Part shown: piece after piece, positions 34,270 through 44,590 of the stretch
Layout of the letters: every line of letters starts with the position of its first letter
Position numbering within the stretch: position 1 is the first letter of the stretch
The notes under the pieces: generated by a model
Databases searched by the model: none
Told to the model about the DNA's origin: nothing
Seen by the model: only the letters and a program-made list of their open reading frames with translations
Assembly: GCA_947095585.1 (NCBI GenBank)
Contig: OX352764.1
Location: 69,273,536-69,337,535, forward strand
Source of the DNA: Nephrocerus scutellatus
Taxonomy: Eukaryota > Arthropoda > Insecta > Diptera > Pipunculidae
Reading direction: 5' to 3'
Length of the DNA: 64,000 bases
Position numbers and translations under genes: made by a program

Positions 34270-35530
34270 AAATTTTTTTTAGGAATAGATCCTCCTGCTA
34301 TCATTTGTTCATAAATCAGGTCCATTCTTGCTTGCTCTTCTTTTAATTTATCAATAAAGACCCAAGAACTTGGAATAGGCGTACACACAAGCAGTTTGAA
34401 TCCCATATGCCACCTTTCAGTAAAATTATTGGGTTTTGACGGTTTGGTTGATGCTGGTTTGTAGAGTCAAACACATTCCATAGCTGATGCTTATATCAAG
34501 GTGCTCTTCTCTGAGTATTTGAAGTGAGACGCCCTATATAAGTATCCTCAAAATAATCCACAGTCATTCATTTCGGCTAGTAAATTGGTATTTACAAGAG
34601 CTTTGAAGTATTCGTCAATTTTCTCGATAGGAACAATGCAAGCGCTGCTACCATATTTGCAGCTATTGCAAATTCTGAATCTATAACATAATTAGTTTTA
34701 TAACCACGACGTTGTAAGTTACAATACAAATTAAATGTTGTTATTTTCATTATAAACAGAGTATAATGAAAATAGCAACATTTAATTTTACATGTCGGAA
34801 ACATAATTTGAAATGCATTAATTTCACCAATTTCAAAATCCATTATAATAGTATGTGGGTTTAGCAGCTGCATTTTTTCTTTTAATATTTTTAATTGTTT
34901 GTTACTTGTTTTTTACTAGGCAGCAAAGCATACACTATAGGAATATTAATATCACAGCATAGTAATATCATAGATAAAACATTTTGGGGCAAACCTAAAA
35001 TGTTCCATCGCCGTACCACTGTTGACTCCCAACTAGAATTCGAAGAAATTCTTCAGTGGTAAACACAATGAATCTGTGTTCACAATCTGCTCCATTATCA
35101 AATTTTTCATGGATTCATGGAATCATATAAGAGCAATTGGCTGTTTTTTTAAGTCATCCTCATAATTTTTAGAATTACAAATTCAGATTTGTTTTTAGGA
35201 ACTGGTCACGTGTATGAACTGAATTGACGATTTCTTCCGATGGTGCGTCGAACAGAACGTTCCATGGGCATTCTTGTTACTGCTGGTGTAGACATTTTTA
35301 AAGCTTCTTGCACTATTATTTGTTGTGTCATTCCAAACGATGATGATTTTGCTTTTTCTAACATATTTGCCATATGATCGCGGACTTCCAATTCGGCTGC
35401 TTTGCATGCATGTGTATGTCAAAATGCTTGTGGAAAATATTTTTCATACGTTCAGTGTTCACTGCATTTTGAAGCATGTATTCACAGCCATTTTCCTCTT
35501 GACACATACAATTGATTTTTAATATTTAAG
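34270..35530 (-). pseudogene. MULE-type transposase remnant
   Basis: Minus-strand frames reconstruct in order the features of Mutator-like transposases. A HTHAC-containing, FLYWCH-like N-terminal region is followed by ELEVRDHMANMLEKAKSS and ERSVRRTIGRNRQF. LVGSQQWYGDGTF contains the first catalytic Asp. After a break comes NPHTIIMDFEIGEINAFQIM (second Asp), CKIKCCYFHYTLF (the C..H motif) and VAALALFLSRKL. Stops (for example just after DGTF) and frame changes show decay. The open stretch 34873-34592 is the best preserved part. Terminal inverted repeats were not found. Confidence 0.8.
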
Positions 35531-35850
35531 TTTACTTAGCTTGGACGTTAGTTTGTGAATTGTGAATAATAAATTAATTTTGAAATGCCAAAGAACAAAC
35601 TGTCAAACGACAAGAGCTCTGACTGGTGGAGTCACTTTGCTCTTATGTCCAGAGTACGAAACAAACTGACTCGACTCGAGTAGAGTAAGAAACTGAGCGA
35701 AAAACTTTGACACTTTTGACTCTGCTTAAATTACGCATACACAAATATTTATCCACATAGCTACGCTGACTCGAGCTAACTCCGTGGAGATACTGAACTG
35801 GGTTCTGAAGAGTAAAGTTGACTCGAGTTAACTCGAGTAAGATAATGAAC
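35531..35850. other. Spacer rich in GACTCGAG words
   Basis: Several ACTCGAGT/TGACTCGAG palindromic words occur between 35665 and 35845; nothing else was recognised. Confidence 0.4.
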
Positions 35851-35854
35851 ACAC

Positions 35855-36480
35855 TCCTAGAGACCCACTCAAGATACCTTCAAGACCCCATCAAAAAGAC
35901 CTAAAAATCCCCATAAAACCAAAATTTCTTTAAGACCCTCCTCAAGACCATCTCAATCACCACTCAAGACCCCGTTAAGATCGTCTCAAGACACCCTCAA
36001 ACCTCACTCAAGATTTCTTTAAGACGCTCCTCAAGACCATCTTAAGACCCACTTAAGACCCTCTTAAAAAACACCTCAAGACCACATTAAGATCCCCTCA
36101 AAGTTAGCTTAAGATCCTCCTCAAGGCCCATAGTACCACCTTAAGACTTCCTCAAGACCCACTCAAAACTCTCTAAAGATCCCACTTAAAGCCCCTTTCA
36201 AGACCACTTTAAGGCTCCCCTCAAGACCAACTTAACACTAACTCAAGACCCTTCAAGACGCTCTGAAGACTAAACTATAAATCCTCTTAAAACCCCCACC
36301 ACGCACAAAACCACCCTAAAGGCCCCCTTTAAATCCCTCAAGAACCCCTCAAGACCCTTTTAAAACCCCCTTAAGACCGCTTAAGACACCCTCAAAACCC
36401 TCCTAAGACCTCACTCAAGACCTCTCAAACCCCCTTGAAGACCACCTCAAGACACCATCAAGATCATCTCAAGACTCGGA
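35855..36480. repeat. ~620 bp AAGACCCC-type degenerate satellite
   Basis: Units such as CTCAAGACCATCTCAAT and CTTAAGACCCACTTAAGACC fill the interval. No repeat-element end was recognised at its borders. Confidence 0.8.
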
Positions 36481-37010
36481 CGCTCCTCAAAAAGTGGAAG
36501 TGGAGAAGTGGAACCGAAAGGCCCCGATGAAATTGTATTTTGTTATTAGACCGTAAAGTAAAAAAACTGAAGTAACGTATCTAAAATTAAAGCAATTATA
36601 TTTTTATTTATAATCTATTTATATGGTTCCGTACCTGAACAAGGGTATCAAAGAAAATCATCGAATGTATATGTATCCAATGTATAGGTAGGTATTTTCT
36701 TCGTTAATACAAAAAAAGTGTATTAAGAATTATTGATTTAATTTCCAAAATTAAGTATCAATATTAAAGGTAATTATAGTATTTTTTCTATTTGACTTGT
36801 TTAGTATCGAAATCGAGTGCATATAAATATATCAAAGGTGTAATGATTTTTCGTATTTAATAAAAAAGTGTATCAAAATTTATGGAGCTAATTCCCATAT
36901 CAATAATAAAAGTGTGTTTTTTTTCTTCTTTAATAAAAAAGGGTTTCAAAATGTAAGGACATAATTCCCAAACAATAAGTATCAATATCGAATATCGAAA
37001 GGTAGTATCA
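36481..37010. other. AT-rich spacer with internal repetition
   Basis: AAAAAGTGTATTAAGAAT / AAAAAAGTGTATCAAAATTT / AAAAAGGGTTTCAAAATGT recur about every 120 bp (36713, 36863, 36946), suggesting an old tandem repeat. Confidence 0.4.
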
Positions 37011-37017
37011 TTAATTT

Positions 37018-37965
37018 TTTTTTAATTCTCTATATTAACTTCACTTGCCCGTGGCACGGATGTCGGTCGTCAGTCGTCGGTCGTCGGTCGTCGGTTGTCG
37101 GTTGTCGGTTGTCGGTTGTCGGTTGTCGGTTGTCGGTTGTCGGTTGTCGGTTGTCGGTTGTCGGTTGTCGGTTGTCGGTTGTCGGTTGTCGGTTGTCGGT
37201 TGTCGGTTGTCGGTTGTCGGTTGTCGGTTGTCGGTCGTCGGTCGTCTGTCGTGGAATCTTGCGATAAATTTTTAACCCACTTCCCAAAGCCCGATTTTAT
37301 TGAAATTTTGCACACATGTGTATTTCCGGAGACAAAACTTTCTATTAAAATTTGAGGCCCCTCGGGCCACGGGCTCCCATACAAATATTTTAAAAAATTT
37401 TACTCGATTTTCTTCAAATTTTATACACATGTGTATCTCTGATGGACAACACTTTTTGTAAAAATTTTGGAGACCCCGGGCCCCGGGGTCGTGGGGCTTC
37501 AAAACAAACAAATTAACCCGATTTTCTTCAAATTTTATATACGCGTGTATCTCCGATAGACAACACTTTTTGTAAAAATTTAATAAAAAAAATTACCCCG
37601 ATTTTCTTCAAATTTTATATACGTATGTATCTCCGATGAAAAACACTTTTTGTAAAAATTTTGAAGACCCCGGGTCATTTTTTTAAATTTTATATATGTG
37701 TGTATCTCCGATGGACAACACTTTTTGGTGGCCGGGGTCTTGGGGCCCCATAAAAATGTTTCAATTAAATAAACCCGATTTTCTTAAAATTTTATACACC
37801 TGTATCTCCGATGGACAACATTTTTTATAAAGTTTTTGGAGTGAACGGGCCCTGAGGCCCGTGTGGTGTCCATGTAAATTTTTTAAAAATAAGCCCGATT
37901 TTCTTCAACATTTTAACACATACCTATCTCCTATTACAGAATTTACATGAAAAATGTTTGTGGGT
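37018..37965 (+). mobile_element. DINE/Helentron-like repeat with expanded microsatellite
   Basis: The left end TTAATTCTCTATATTAACTT is followed by CACTTGCCCGTGGC and a microsatellite expanded to about 180 bp (37065-37250). The conserved block and about five GACCCCGGG units follow. The right end is a variant, TTTACATGAAAAATGTTTGTGG and TTGTTTTTTTC. A second copy of the last unit and tail lies at 38030-38185. Confidence 0.8.
37065..37250. repeat. (GTCGGTT)n microsatellite
   Basis: About 22 perfect or near-perfect 7-mers GTCGGTT, flanked by GTCGGTC variants. Because 7-mers without stops read open on both strands, large overlapping fake ORFs appear; they are not genes. Confidence 0.95.
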
Positions 37966-38029
37966 TGTTTTTTTCTCTCTCCCTTTCTCTCTCTCTCTTC
38001 CCCTTCCCCTTTTGACGTCAAAATTGTGT

Positions 38030-38185
38030 TCAATTTTTTGGAGTGATCGGGCCCTGAGACCCGTGTGGTGTCCATGTAAATTTTTTAAAAATTAGCCCGA
38101 TTTTCTTCAACATTTTAACACATACCCATCTCCTATTAGAGAATTTACATGAAAAATTTAAATTTTTATGGGTTGTTTTTTTCTC
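38030..38185 (+). repeat. Duplicated right-end tail of the repeat element
   Basis: GAGTGATCGGGCCCTGAGACC through TTAGAGAATTTACATGAAAA to a CTCTCTCTCTCTC run repeats 37835-38030 closely (period about 205 bp). Confidence 0.7.
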
Positions 38186-38264
38186 TCTCTCTCTCTCTCT
38201 TTCCCTTCCCCTTTTGACGTTAAAATTGTGTGAAAAATGCTAAACCAATTATTATTTGAAAAAA

Positions 38265-38400
38265 AACCATAACAATTAAAATTGTTCGTTTCTCTAATCG
38301 GAGATACACATGTGTGGAAAGTTTGAATAAAATCGGGTTACTTTTTTAAAAAAAATTTTCAGAGTCCGGGGTCCAACATTTTTACAAAAAATGGAGGTGT
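38265..38400 (-). mobile_element. DINE/Helentron-like right-end fragment
   Basis: ACCATAACAATTAAAATTG, TTCTCTAATCGGAGATACAC and ATGTGTGGAAAGTTTGAATA, then one GACCCC-type unit, truncated. Confidence 0.7.
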
Positions 38401-38590
38401 TCTCAACGCGCCTTTCTTTTACGTACGGGGCCCGTAATTTTCTGCAAAGTATATTAAATTTTTTTTCATTTTTTTAATTGTTTTTTTATTTAATTTCTTT
38501 TGCACTTAACAGATTTCTCATAAGTGCTATACTTTTCGAGATATTTGCAAAAAGTCGAAAAACTGTACAAGTAAACTTATAATGAAGCTA
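38400..38590 (-). repeat. Diverged copy of the 395 bp repeat family
   Basis: GTGTTCTCAACGCGCCTTTC, TTTTGCACTTAACAGATTTC and GTGCTATACTTTTCGAG match, in reverse complement, the 3' half of the unit tandemly arrayed at 151-1337. Confidence 0.5.
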
Positions 38591-38736
38591 ATCATCGTAT
38601 GAATAGCTCCGCCACATACCAAACTACTAAATTCAGTTTTTTTTTCAACAGTAAAATATCAACTAGAGTGGCTCAGTCGGCAAACGGGACAAGTTCGTAT
38701 CCGACTCCGGTCCCTAAATACAACCTGAAAACACTA

Positions 38737-39415
38737 CTTTTTAAATTCTCTATATTAACTTCACTTGCCCGTGGGTCGTCGGTCGTCGGTCGTCGGTCGT
38801 CTGTCGTGGATTCTTGGGATCAATTTTTAACCCACTTCCCATGGCCCGATTTTATTGAAATTTTGCACACATGTGTATTTCCGGAGACAACACTTTCTAT
38901 TAAATTTTGAGGCCCCTCGGGCGGATTTTCTTCAAATTTTAAACACATGTGTATACCCAATAAACAATACTTTTTCGAAAATTTGGTAGTGATCGGGTCC
39001 CGGGTTCGGCCGCAAGGCCCTTATACATTTTTTAAATATCTATACTACTTACATTTTTATTATATACTGAATTGTATTTTTATTGATGTCGTTTTTTTTG
39101 TTGTCGATATCAACTTACAGATAGAACAACAAGTTTTCACAATATTCTGTTATTTTGCGTTTTCATAAATTAGTTCAGAGCAGTCAAAGAGTTCTCAAGA
39201 TAAATGTTCGTGTTTCTTATTTGCTCAGAGTATGAGCGTGCTCTAAGTGCTCAGAATAAAATGATCTGAGCTTTTTCAATTTTAACATCTGATGTCAAAT
39301 GTTTGTTTCGATGATTTTCTCCTACAATAAAAAAAATGGCCCAGGATCGAGGGGCTCCCATATCAATTTCTGCGATTAGAGAATTTAGATGAAAAATTTT
39401 AATTTTTATGTGTTG
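38737..39415 (+). mobile_element. DINE/Helentron-like repeat, two-ended copy
   Basis: Left end TTTAAATTCTCTATATTAAC, GTCGTCGGTC microsatellite, conserved block, one and a half units, then the right-hand block (GAATTGTATTTTTATTGATG ... ATTAGAGAATTTAGATG). Very close to the copy at 22945-23832 but with one right block. Confidence 0.8.
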
Positions 39416-39474
39416 TTTTTTTTTATTCGCTTAAATTAAAGCACATAAATAAAAGGCATCAGGAAACTTACCAG

Positions 39475-40877
39475 TTGACCCGAGATAGTTAAGGGAATAC
39501 ACTTCTTCAAATTCGCGTTCAACTATTTGAATTAAGGGACCAATGTTGGATCTTCTACTCGCAGACGTGGCCACCATGTACTTTGTTTTGCTCTCATTTA
39601 TGTGCAGCCCCAGATTTCGTGCCGCCTGCTCTATCTGGATGAAAGCTTCCTGTACAGCTCTTTGGTTTCTACCAACGATGTCAATATCGTCTTCGTAAAC
39701 CATTATCTGAATGGACTTATAGAGGATTGTTCCTCTTGCCGTTACGTCAGAGTCTCGAATCACTTTCTCCAACGCCAGGTTGAAGAGGACGCAGGCCAGT
39801 CCATCCCCTTGTCGGAGCCCGTTATAGATGTTGAATGGGATTGATAGTGATCCGGATATTTTTACTTGGCTTATAACATTGGTCATGGTCAACCTACATA
39901 GTCGTGTCAGTTTATTTGGGATGCCGAATTCTCTCATGGCTTTATAAAGTTCTACCCTGGCTATGCTATCATAGGCGCCTTTAAAGTCTATAAAAAGATG
40001 GTGTAGTGAGTTTTGAAACTCTAGAGATTTTTCCATCACCTGCCTTAGGGTGTAAATCTGATCAGTTGTTGATTTGCCTGGGATGAAGGCACACTGGTAT
40101 GGACCAATGATGACTTTAGCGTATGGGGCTATCCTGTCTTGAAGGATAGAGGAGAAAATCCTATACGCGGTACTCAACAACGTTATACCACGATAATTGC
40201 TGCATTATGTGATATCCCCCTTCTTATGTATGGGGCAAAGGATGCCTCTTCGCCAGTCTTCTGGTATAGCTTCTTCCTCCCATACTTCCACTATTATTTC
40301 ATGAATTGCTTGGTGTAATGTGGGGCCTCCTATTTTTATCAGTTCCGCTGGGATCCCATCAGATCCCGGGGCCTTATTATTTTTGAGGCGATTTATCGCT
40401 CTGCTAACTTCGTCTATGCTTGGTGGCGGCAGGATAGTATGATCTTCGGTCATTGGTGGAGCCTCCAATTCCTCAGTTAGCTGGCCATTTAGTAACTCAT
40501 GAATGTGATCTTCCCATCGCTCTAAGATGCCTTTAAGATCGGCGATCAGATTACCCTCTTTGTCCTTGCAGTATGTACATATATTGCGTCATACCGCGGA
40601 CTCTTTGGTAGAGCTTCCACGCCTGGTGCGGTCCTTGCTCTCTGTACTGTTCCAGTTCACGGACGAGATTCTTCTCCCAGGCTGCTTTCTTTCGCCGGTA
40701 TACTGTTTTTTCATACCTTCTGAGCTCTTTATATTCATCTTCGCGTGCCCGCGTTCTATGAGATTGTTGCATTTCTCGGTACGCAACATTCTTACGTTCA
40801 GTCGCTCGCTTACATTCGTCATCAAACCAGTCGTTCCGATCTCTACGACTACTGCCTAAGAAATCAGCGAAATCCAA
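39475..40877 (-). pseudogene. RTE-like non-LTR retrotransposon ORF fragment
   Basis: Minus strand, from 40877: FLGSSRRDRNDWFDDECKRA (linker after the endonuclease), then SRAINRLKNNKAPGSDGIPA, EDWRRGILCPIHKKGDI, a frameshift at about 40205, and a 249-codon open stretch. The latter includes IIGPYQCAFIPGKSTTDQIY, LHHLFIDFKGAYDSI, YNGLRQGDGLACVLFNLALE and YEDDIDIVGR. It ends at FEEVYSLNYLGST, where it meets unrelated DNA. The endonuclease domain is missing (5' truncated), and so is the 3' end. The catalytic box reads YEDD where YADD is expected. Related fragments lie at 14575, 29898, 54520 and 55540. Confidence 0.85.
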
Positions 40878-40879
40878 CT

Positions 40880-41700
40880 ACAAGTGTGCTAGTTCTACTA
40901 CACCAATTGATGCATTTTGCAGCCAAAGTTTGCCGATTACAGCCACTCACACAAACCGCCGTTTGGCAAGTCCCACCGAGGACTTTAATAAATAAATTAC
41001 GAGTCAATCGACTCTGAAAACTACTGGTCAACTTCTCCGACCGATCGCTCCATTTCCCCTAATTCACTTTTGATCGGCAATTGAGCAGCGTGCTTAAATA
41101 CCGTTCTCAGCTCACCATCTAGCTCCGATTCATTTACCATTTTAATGTGCTTGGTGCAATTAAATGCAATTAAAAATTACCTATCTGATCGCCACCTGAG
41201 CTGCGTGCTTGAACACCATTCCCAGTTGGACCCCGTAGTCTATGCATATTCTTATTCTTAAACTATTTCTAAAGTACATAATTTAAATCATACCGAAATT
41301 TATTTTAAGCTATGGAGTATTATAATTCATACCGACGTTGTAAAATTATTAAGTTGAAAAAAAAAAAGTGAAAAGAGAAGAGGAATAAAAGACAAAGAAA
41401 CAAAATAAATATTTATTCAAAATATATATATATATGTATATATTGTTCAAAATTTAAAGAAAATCGGAAAACATACCCCGAAGCCCGAATGGCAGACATT
41501 TTAATAGAAAGTGTTGTCATGGGAAATACACATGTGTGGAAAGTTTGAATAAAACCAACTACAGGCGTTAAATAAAATCCTCATCCTCGACAGCGACGAT
41601 GAAGATTGCTGAAATGTACTAAAGAAGGTTTATAAGTACGCTTCCAATGCAGAGGCGATACAACTGAAAGGGAAATAAAGACTAAAACCAAAATGAACCA
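40880..41700. other. Spacer with a small repeat-element fragment
   Basis: 41440-41560 has AAAATCGGAAAACATACCCC and GGGAAATACACATGTGTGGA, a partial minus-orientation unit of the DINE/Helentron-like family. The GATCGGCAATTGAGCAGCGT block at 41070 and GATCGCCACCTGAGCTGCGT at 41190 form a two-copy ~118 bp repeat. Nothing else was recognised. Confidence 0.4.
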
Positions 41701-41934
41701 GTAAACTCATTTTTTTTTCATCTTTTCGTGATAATTAAAAAAACTCTTTTTATTCCATGAATTAAAAAAAAGATAAATCCTTGGTAATCTCTAGGTATCC
41801 AACAAATTTCAACGTCCGTCTGGGGCGCTTCGTCCGGATATCCATGATTTCTGACGCTGCGGTCCCTACCGTGAGGACTGGTGGATTACCATATCCTCCC
41901 CCCCCCCCATCAACCAACCTCCCACCCGGAATGT

Positions 41935-42530
41935 GGGCGGAGTTTGGCGTATACGCCCACTTTCGGAGAGAGGGGCTTCCAAAATGTTGAGCTCTTTTTT
42001 AAAAAATTAATTTTTAAAAGTGATTTGATGGATATAAGGGGGTTTATTGATATCGTATATAATAAAATATCGTAGGTAATAAAAATACCTTTCATCTGAT
42101 AAAAAATTGGGTTCGATCCAACCTCCTCTCGACAGAGTAGAACCAAAAACTTGCTCATTAAAGTTCAGCAGGGGGCGTGTTTAAAAGTGGGCGGGCCTAA
42201 ATATTGGTATCAAATGAGAGTGAAAATTACTTCGACAGGACACTTTCGGACACTGAAAGCCCTTATTGAGCGGACCTCAAAAACCGTAATCTTGTTTGGA
42301 AGAGACGCCCCTTTAGGGGAGAGAGGCTTCCAAAATGTTGAGTTCTTTTTTGAAAAATAGATTTTTCTAATTGGTTTGATGTATGTTAGGGGGTTAATTG
42401 GCATCATATAAAAGGTAATAACAATAACATTAAAAAAAATTAAAAAATTGGGTTTAATCCAACCACCCTCGACAGAGTTAGAGCCCAAAAATTACTTTCT
42501 CATGAAAGTTCAGGAGGGTGGTAGAATTAC
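41935..42530. repeat. Two-copy ~351 bp tandem repeat
   Basis: GCTTCCAAAATGTTGAG at about 41975 recurs at about 42326. Each copy then has a 30-40 bp T/A-rich run, GATGGATATAAGGGGGTTTA or its variant, ATTGGGTT..ATCCAACC and CTCGACAGAGT. The family is unknown. Confidence 0.65.
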
Positions 42531-42974
42531 TTCTACACAGCCAACACAGCCAACACAGCCATGCCATTGGCAATGGCGTGGCCCAATTTTATCTTAAAAG
42601 TTTATATAATAAGATAAAGGGACAGCTCACTAAATGACTTGCGCTACGACAATAAGAGCCATCGTTATATCGCTTAATATTCTTACTTGATACGCTAGGA
42701 AAGATACTCTAGTGATTTAAATATGATATATTGCTTAATATAGCGGATAATAAGTGTTCACTATCAAATTATCCATTCGGGCTTAGAAAATCACAGTACC
42801 TTTGTATGTATAGATACTGTAACAGAGTTTTCCCAGCCAGGATAAACCTAAGCGTGACCAAGTTTCTATCTTTAAAGTTTGTTGGGGCTTTTCAAGTTAA
42901 TTCAGTGTCTTTAATATTGTTGGATTGTATTTGATTTAGTAATGCAATGAAATGGCCGTCGATTTTAGGCGAAC

Positions 42975-43158
42975 GCTTTGAATGATCTGTTGAGGTTGAC
43001 TGAACGATGCCTGAGTGATCTGCTGAGCGATGACTTGAGTAATCAGCTCATTGCACGGTTCCTGAGTGATCTGCTGACTGAGCGATGCCTGAGTGATCTG
43101 ATGACTGAGCGATGCCTTGAGTATTCTGCTGACTTAGCGATGCCCTGAATGATCTCCT
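42975..43158. repeat. Minisatellite of ~36 bp units
   Basis: Diverged repeats of TGAGTGATCTGCTGACTGAG and CGATGCC occur about six times. Confidence 0.75.
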
Positions 43159-43167
43159 ACGTGCGCG

Positions 43168-43581
43168 ATATGTATACGATATAAAAAAATTTCATCGTAA
43201 TTCTCTAATAACCAAAAGTATACTGAATTCCACTATAATTGCTGTAATATAAAAACACATACGAAGCATTGCAATCCAACAACGAAACAACCCCAATCGT
43301 AAAGCAAGCAGCGCTGGCCCAGAGCGCACAGCGCACAACGCACACAGAAAACAGTCATCATAGTATGAAATGATCTGATGCCAGGGAACAAAATTTGTAT
43401 GGGAGCCCTCCGACCGCGCGGCCCGAACACTCTCAAATTTTAATAGAAAGTATTTTCACCGGACACATGTGTGCAAAATTTCAATAAAATCGGACTTTGC
43501 GAAGTGGGTGAAAATTTGATCACAAAATATGACCAGCCAGCCAGTCCGCCAGCCACGGGCACGCGAAGTTAATAAAGAGAA
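43168..43581 (-). mobile_element. DINE/Helentron-like repeat, two-ended copy
   Basis: It opens with TTTCATCGTAATTCTCTAAT (right end), contains a GCGCACAGCGCACAACGCAC segment and one unit, and closes with GCCAGCCAGTCCGCCAGCC, ACGGGCACGCGAAGTTAATA and AAGAGAA. A separate Helitron abuts it at 43582. Confidence 0.75.
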
Positions 43582-43843
43582 CTAGCTGACCCGACAGACG
43601 TTGTCCTGTCCCACTTTCAATCCATTTTTTTGTGATCGTTTTGTGAACTTGTAAAAAGCTATATACTAAATGTCTATGGCAAATTTATAAAATAAAAGTT
43701 AGTCGTTCTCAAAAGTTTTTTTTTTCACTTTAAAACCTATTTCATACCTACCAAATATACATAAAATTTCATAACAATAGGTCGAGCCGTTTCGGAGCAG
43801 TTGGAGGACAAACACCGTGACACGAGATTTTTATATATATAGA
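43582..43843 (-). mobile_element. Non-autonomous canonical Helitron
   Basis: On the minus strand the 262 bp element starts TCTATATATATAAAAATCTC and ends GTCGGGTCAGCTAG. This gives the 5'-TC and CTAG-3' ends typical of Helitrons. A small hairpin (GACAACGTCTGTC) lies about 10 bp before the CTAG. Flanking bases are A on the 5' side and T on the 3' side, matching insertion between A and T. The sequence GTGTCACGGTGTTTGTCC ... GTCTGTCGGGTCAGCTAG belongs to a motif I recall from many arthropod genomes. Confidence 0.7.
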
Positions 43844-43934
43844 TTTAAAAACAAATGCTTCTCAAACTACTCATTGTAAGTACTATAGAAAAATAAATAA
43901 AAAGTCTTTAATAGTTGTGAAAATTACGTTAAAA

Positions 43935-44018
43935 TAAAAAACAACCCATAAAAATTTTTCATCTAAATTCTCCAATCGCAGAAATTGATATGGGAGCCCC
44001 TCGATCCTGGGTCATTTT
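43935..44018 (-). mobile_element. Repeat-element right-end fragment
   Basis: AACAACCCATAAAAATTTTT, CATCTAAATTCTCCAATCGC and ATATGGGAGCCCCTCGATCC. It directly abuts the left end of the next copy, head to head. Confidence 0.75.
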
Positions 44019-44590
44019 TAAATTCTCTATATTTACTTCGCGCGCACGTGGCTGGCTGGTTGGCTGGCTGGCTGGCTGGTCAGATTTTCTGATCAATTTT
44101 TAGCCCACTTCCCATGGCCCGATTTTATTGAAATTTTGCACACATGTATATTTCCGATACAACACTTTCTATTAAAATTTGAGGACCCTCGGGCCACAGG
44201 GTCGGTGGGCTCCCCTACAAATATTTTACAAAGTTTTACTCGATTTTCTTCAAATTTTATACACATGTGTATCTCTGATATACAAAACTTTTTGTAAAAA
44301 ATTTGGAGACCCTGGGTCCCGGGGTCGTGGGGCCCCAAAATTTAAAAAAAAAATAACCCGATTTTTTTAATTTTATATACGTGTGTATCTCCGATGGGCA
44401 ACACTTTTTGCAAAAAATTTGGAGACCCCGGGCCCCAGGGTCATTGGGCCCCAAACATTTTTTTAAAAAAATTAACCCGATTTTTTTTAAATTTTATATA
44501 CTGAGGCCCCGAGGTCCGAGGGTTCCACATATAAATTTTTTAAAAATTAGCTCGATTTTCTGTATTTTTATGGGTTGTTTTTTTTTTATT
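44019..44590 (+). mobile_element. DINE/Helentron-like repeat, two-ended copy
   Basis: Left end TTTAAATTCTCTATATTTAC, GGCTGGTTGGCTGGCTGG microsatellite, conserved block, four GGAGACC units, ending at TTTTATGGGTTGTTTTTTTT. It converges on the copy at 44575-45705. Confidence 0.8.

Noticed and set aside
37030..37384. Large overlapping ORFs on both strands with DNRQPTT / VVGCRLS repeats
   Set aside because: They are read-through of the (GTCGGTT)n microsatellite, whose 7-mer has no stop in any frame; not proteins.
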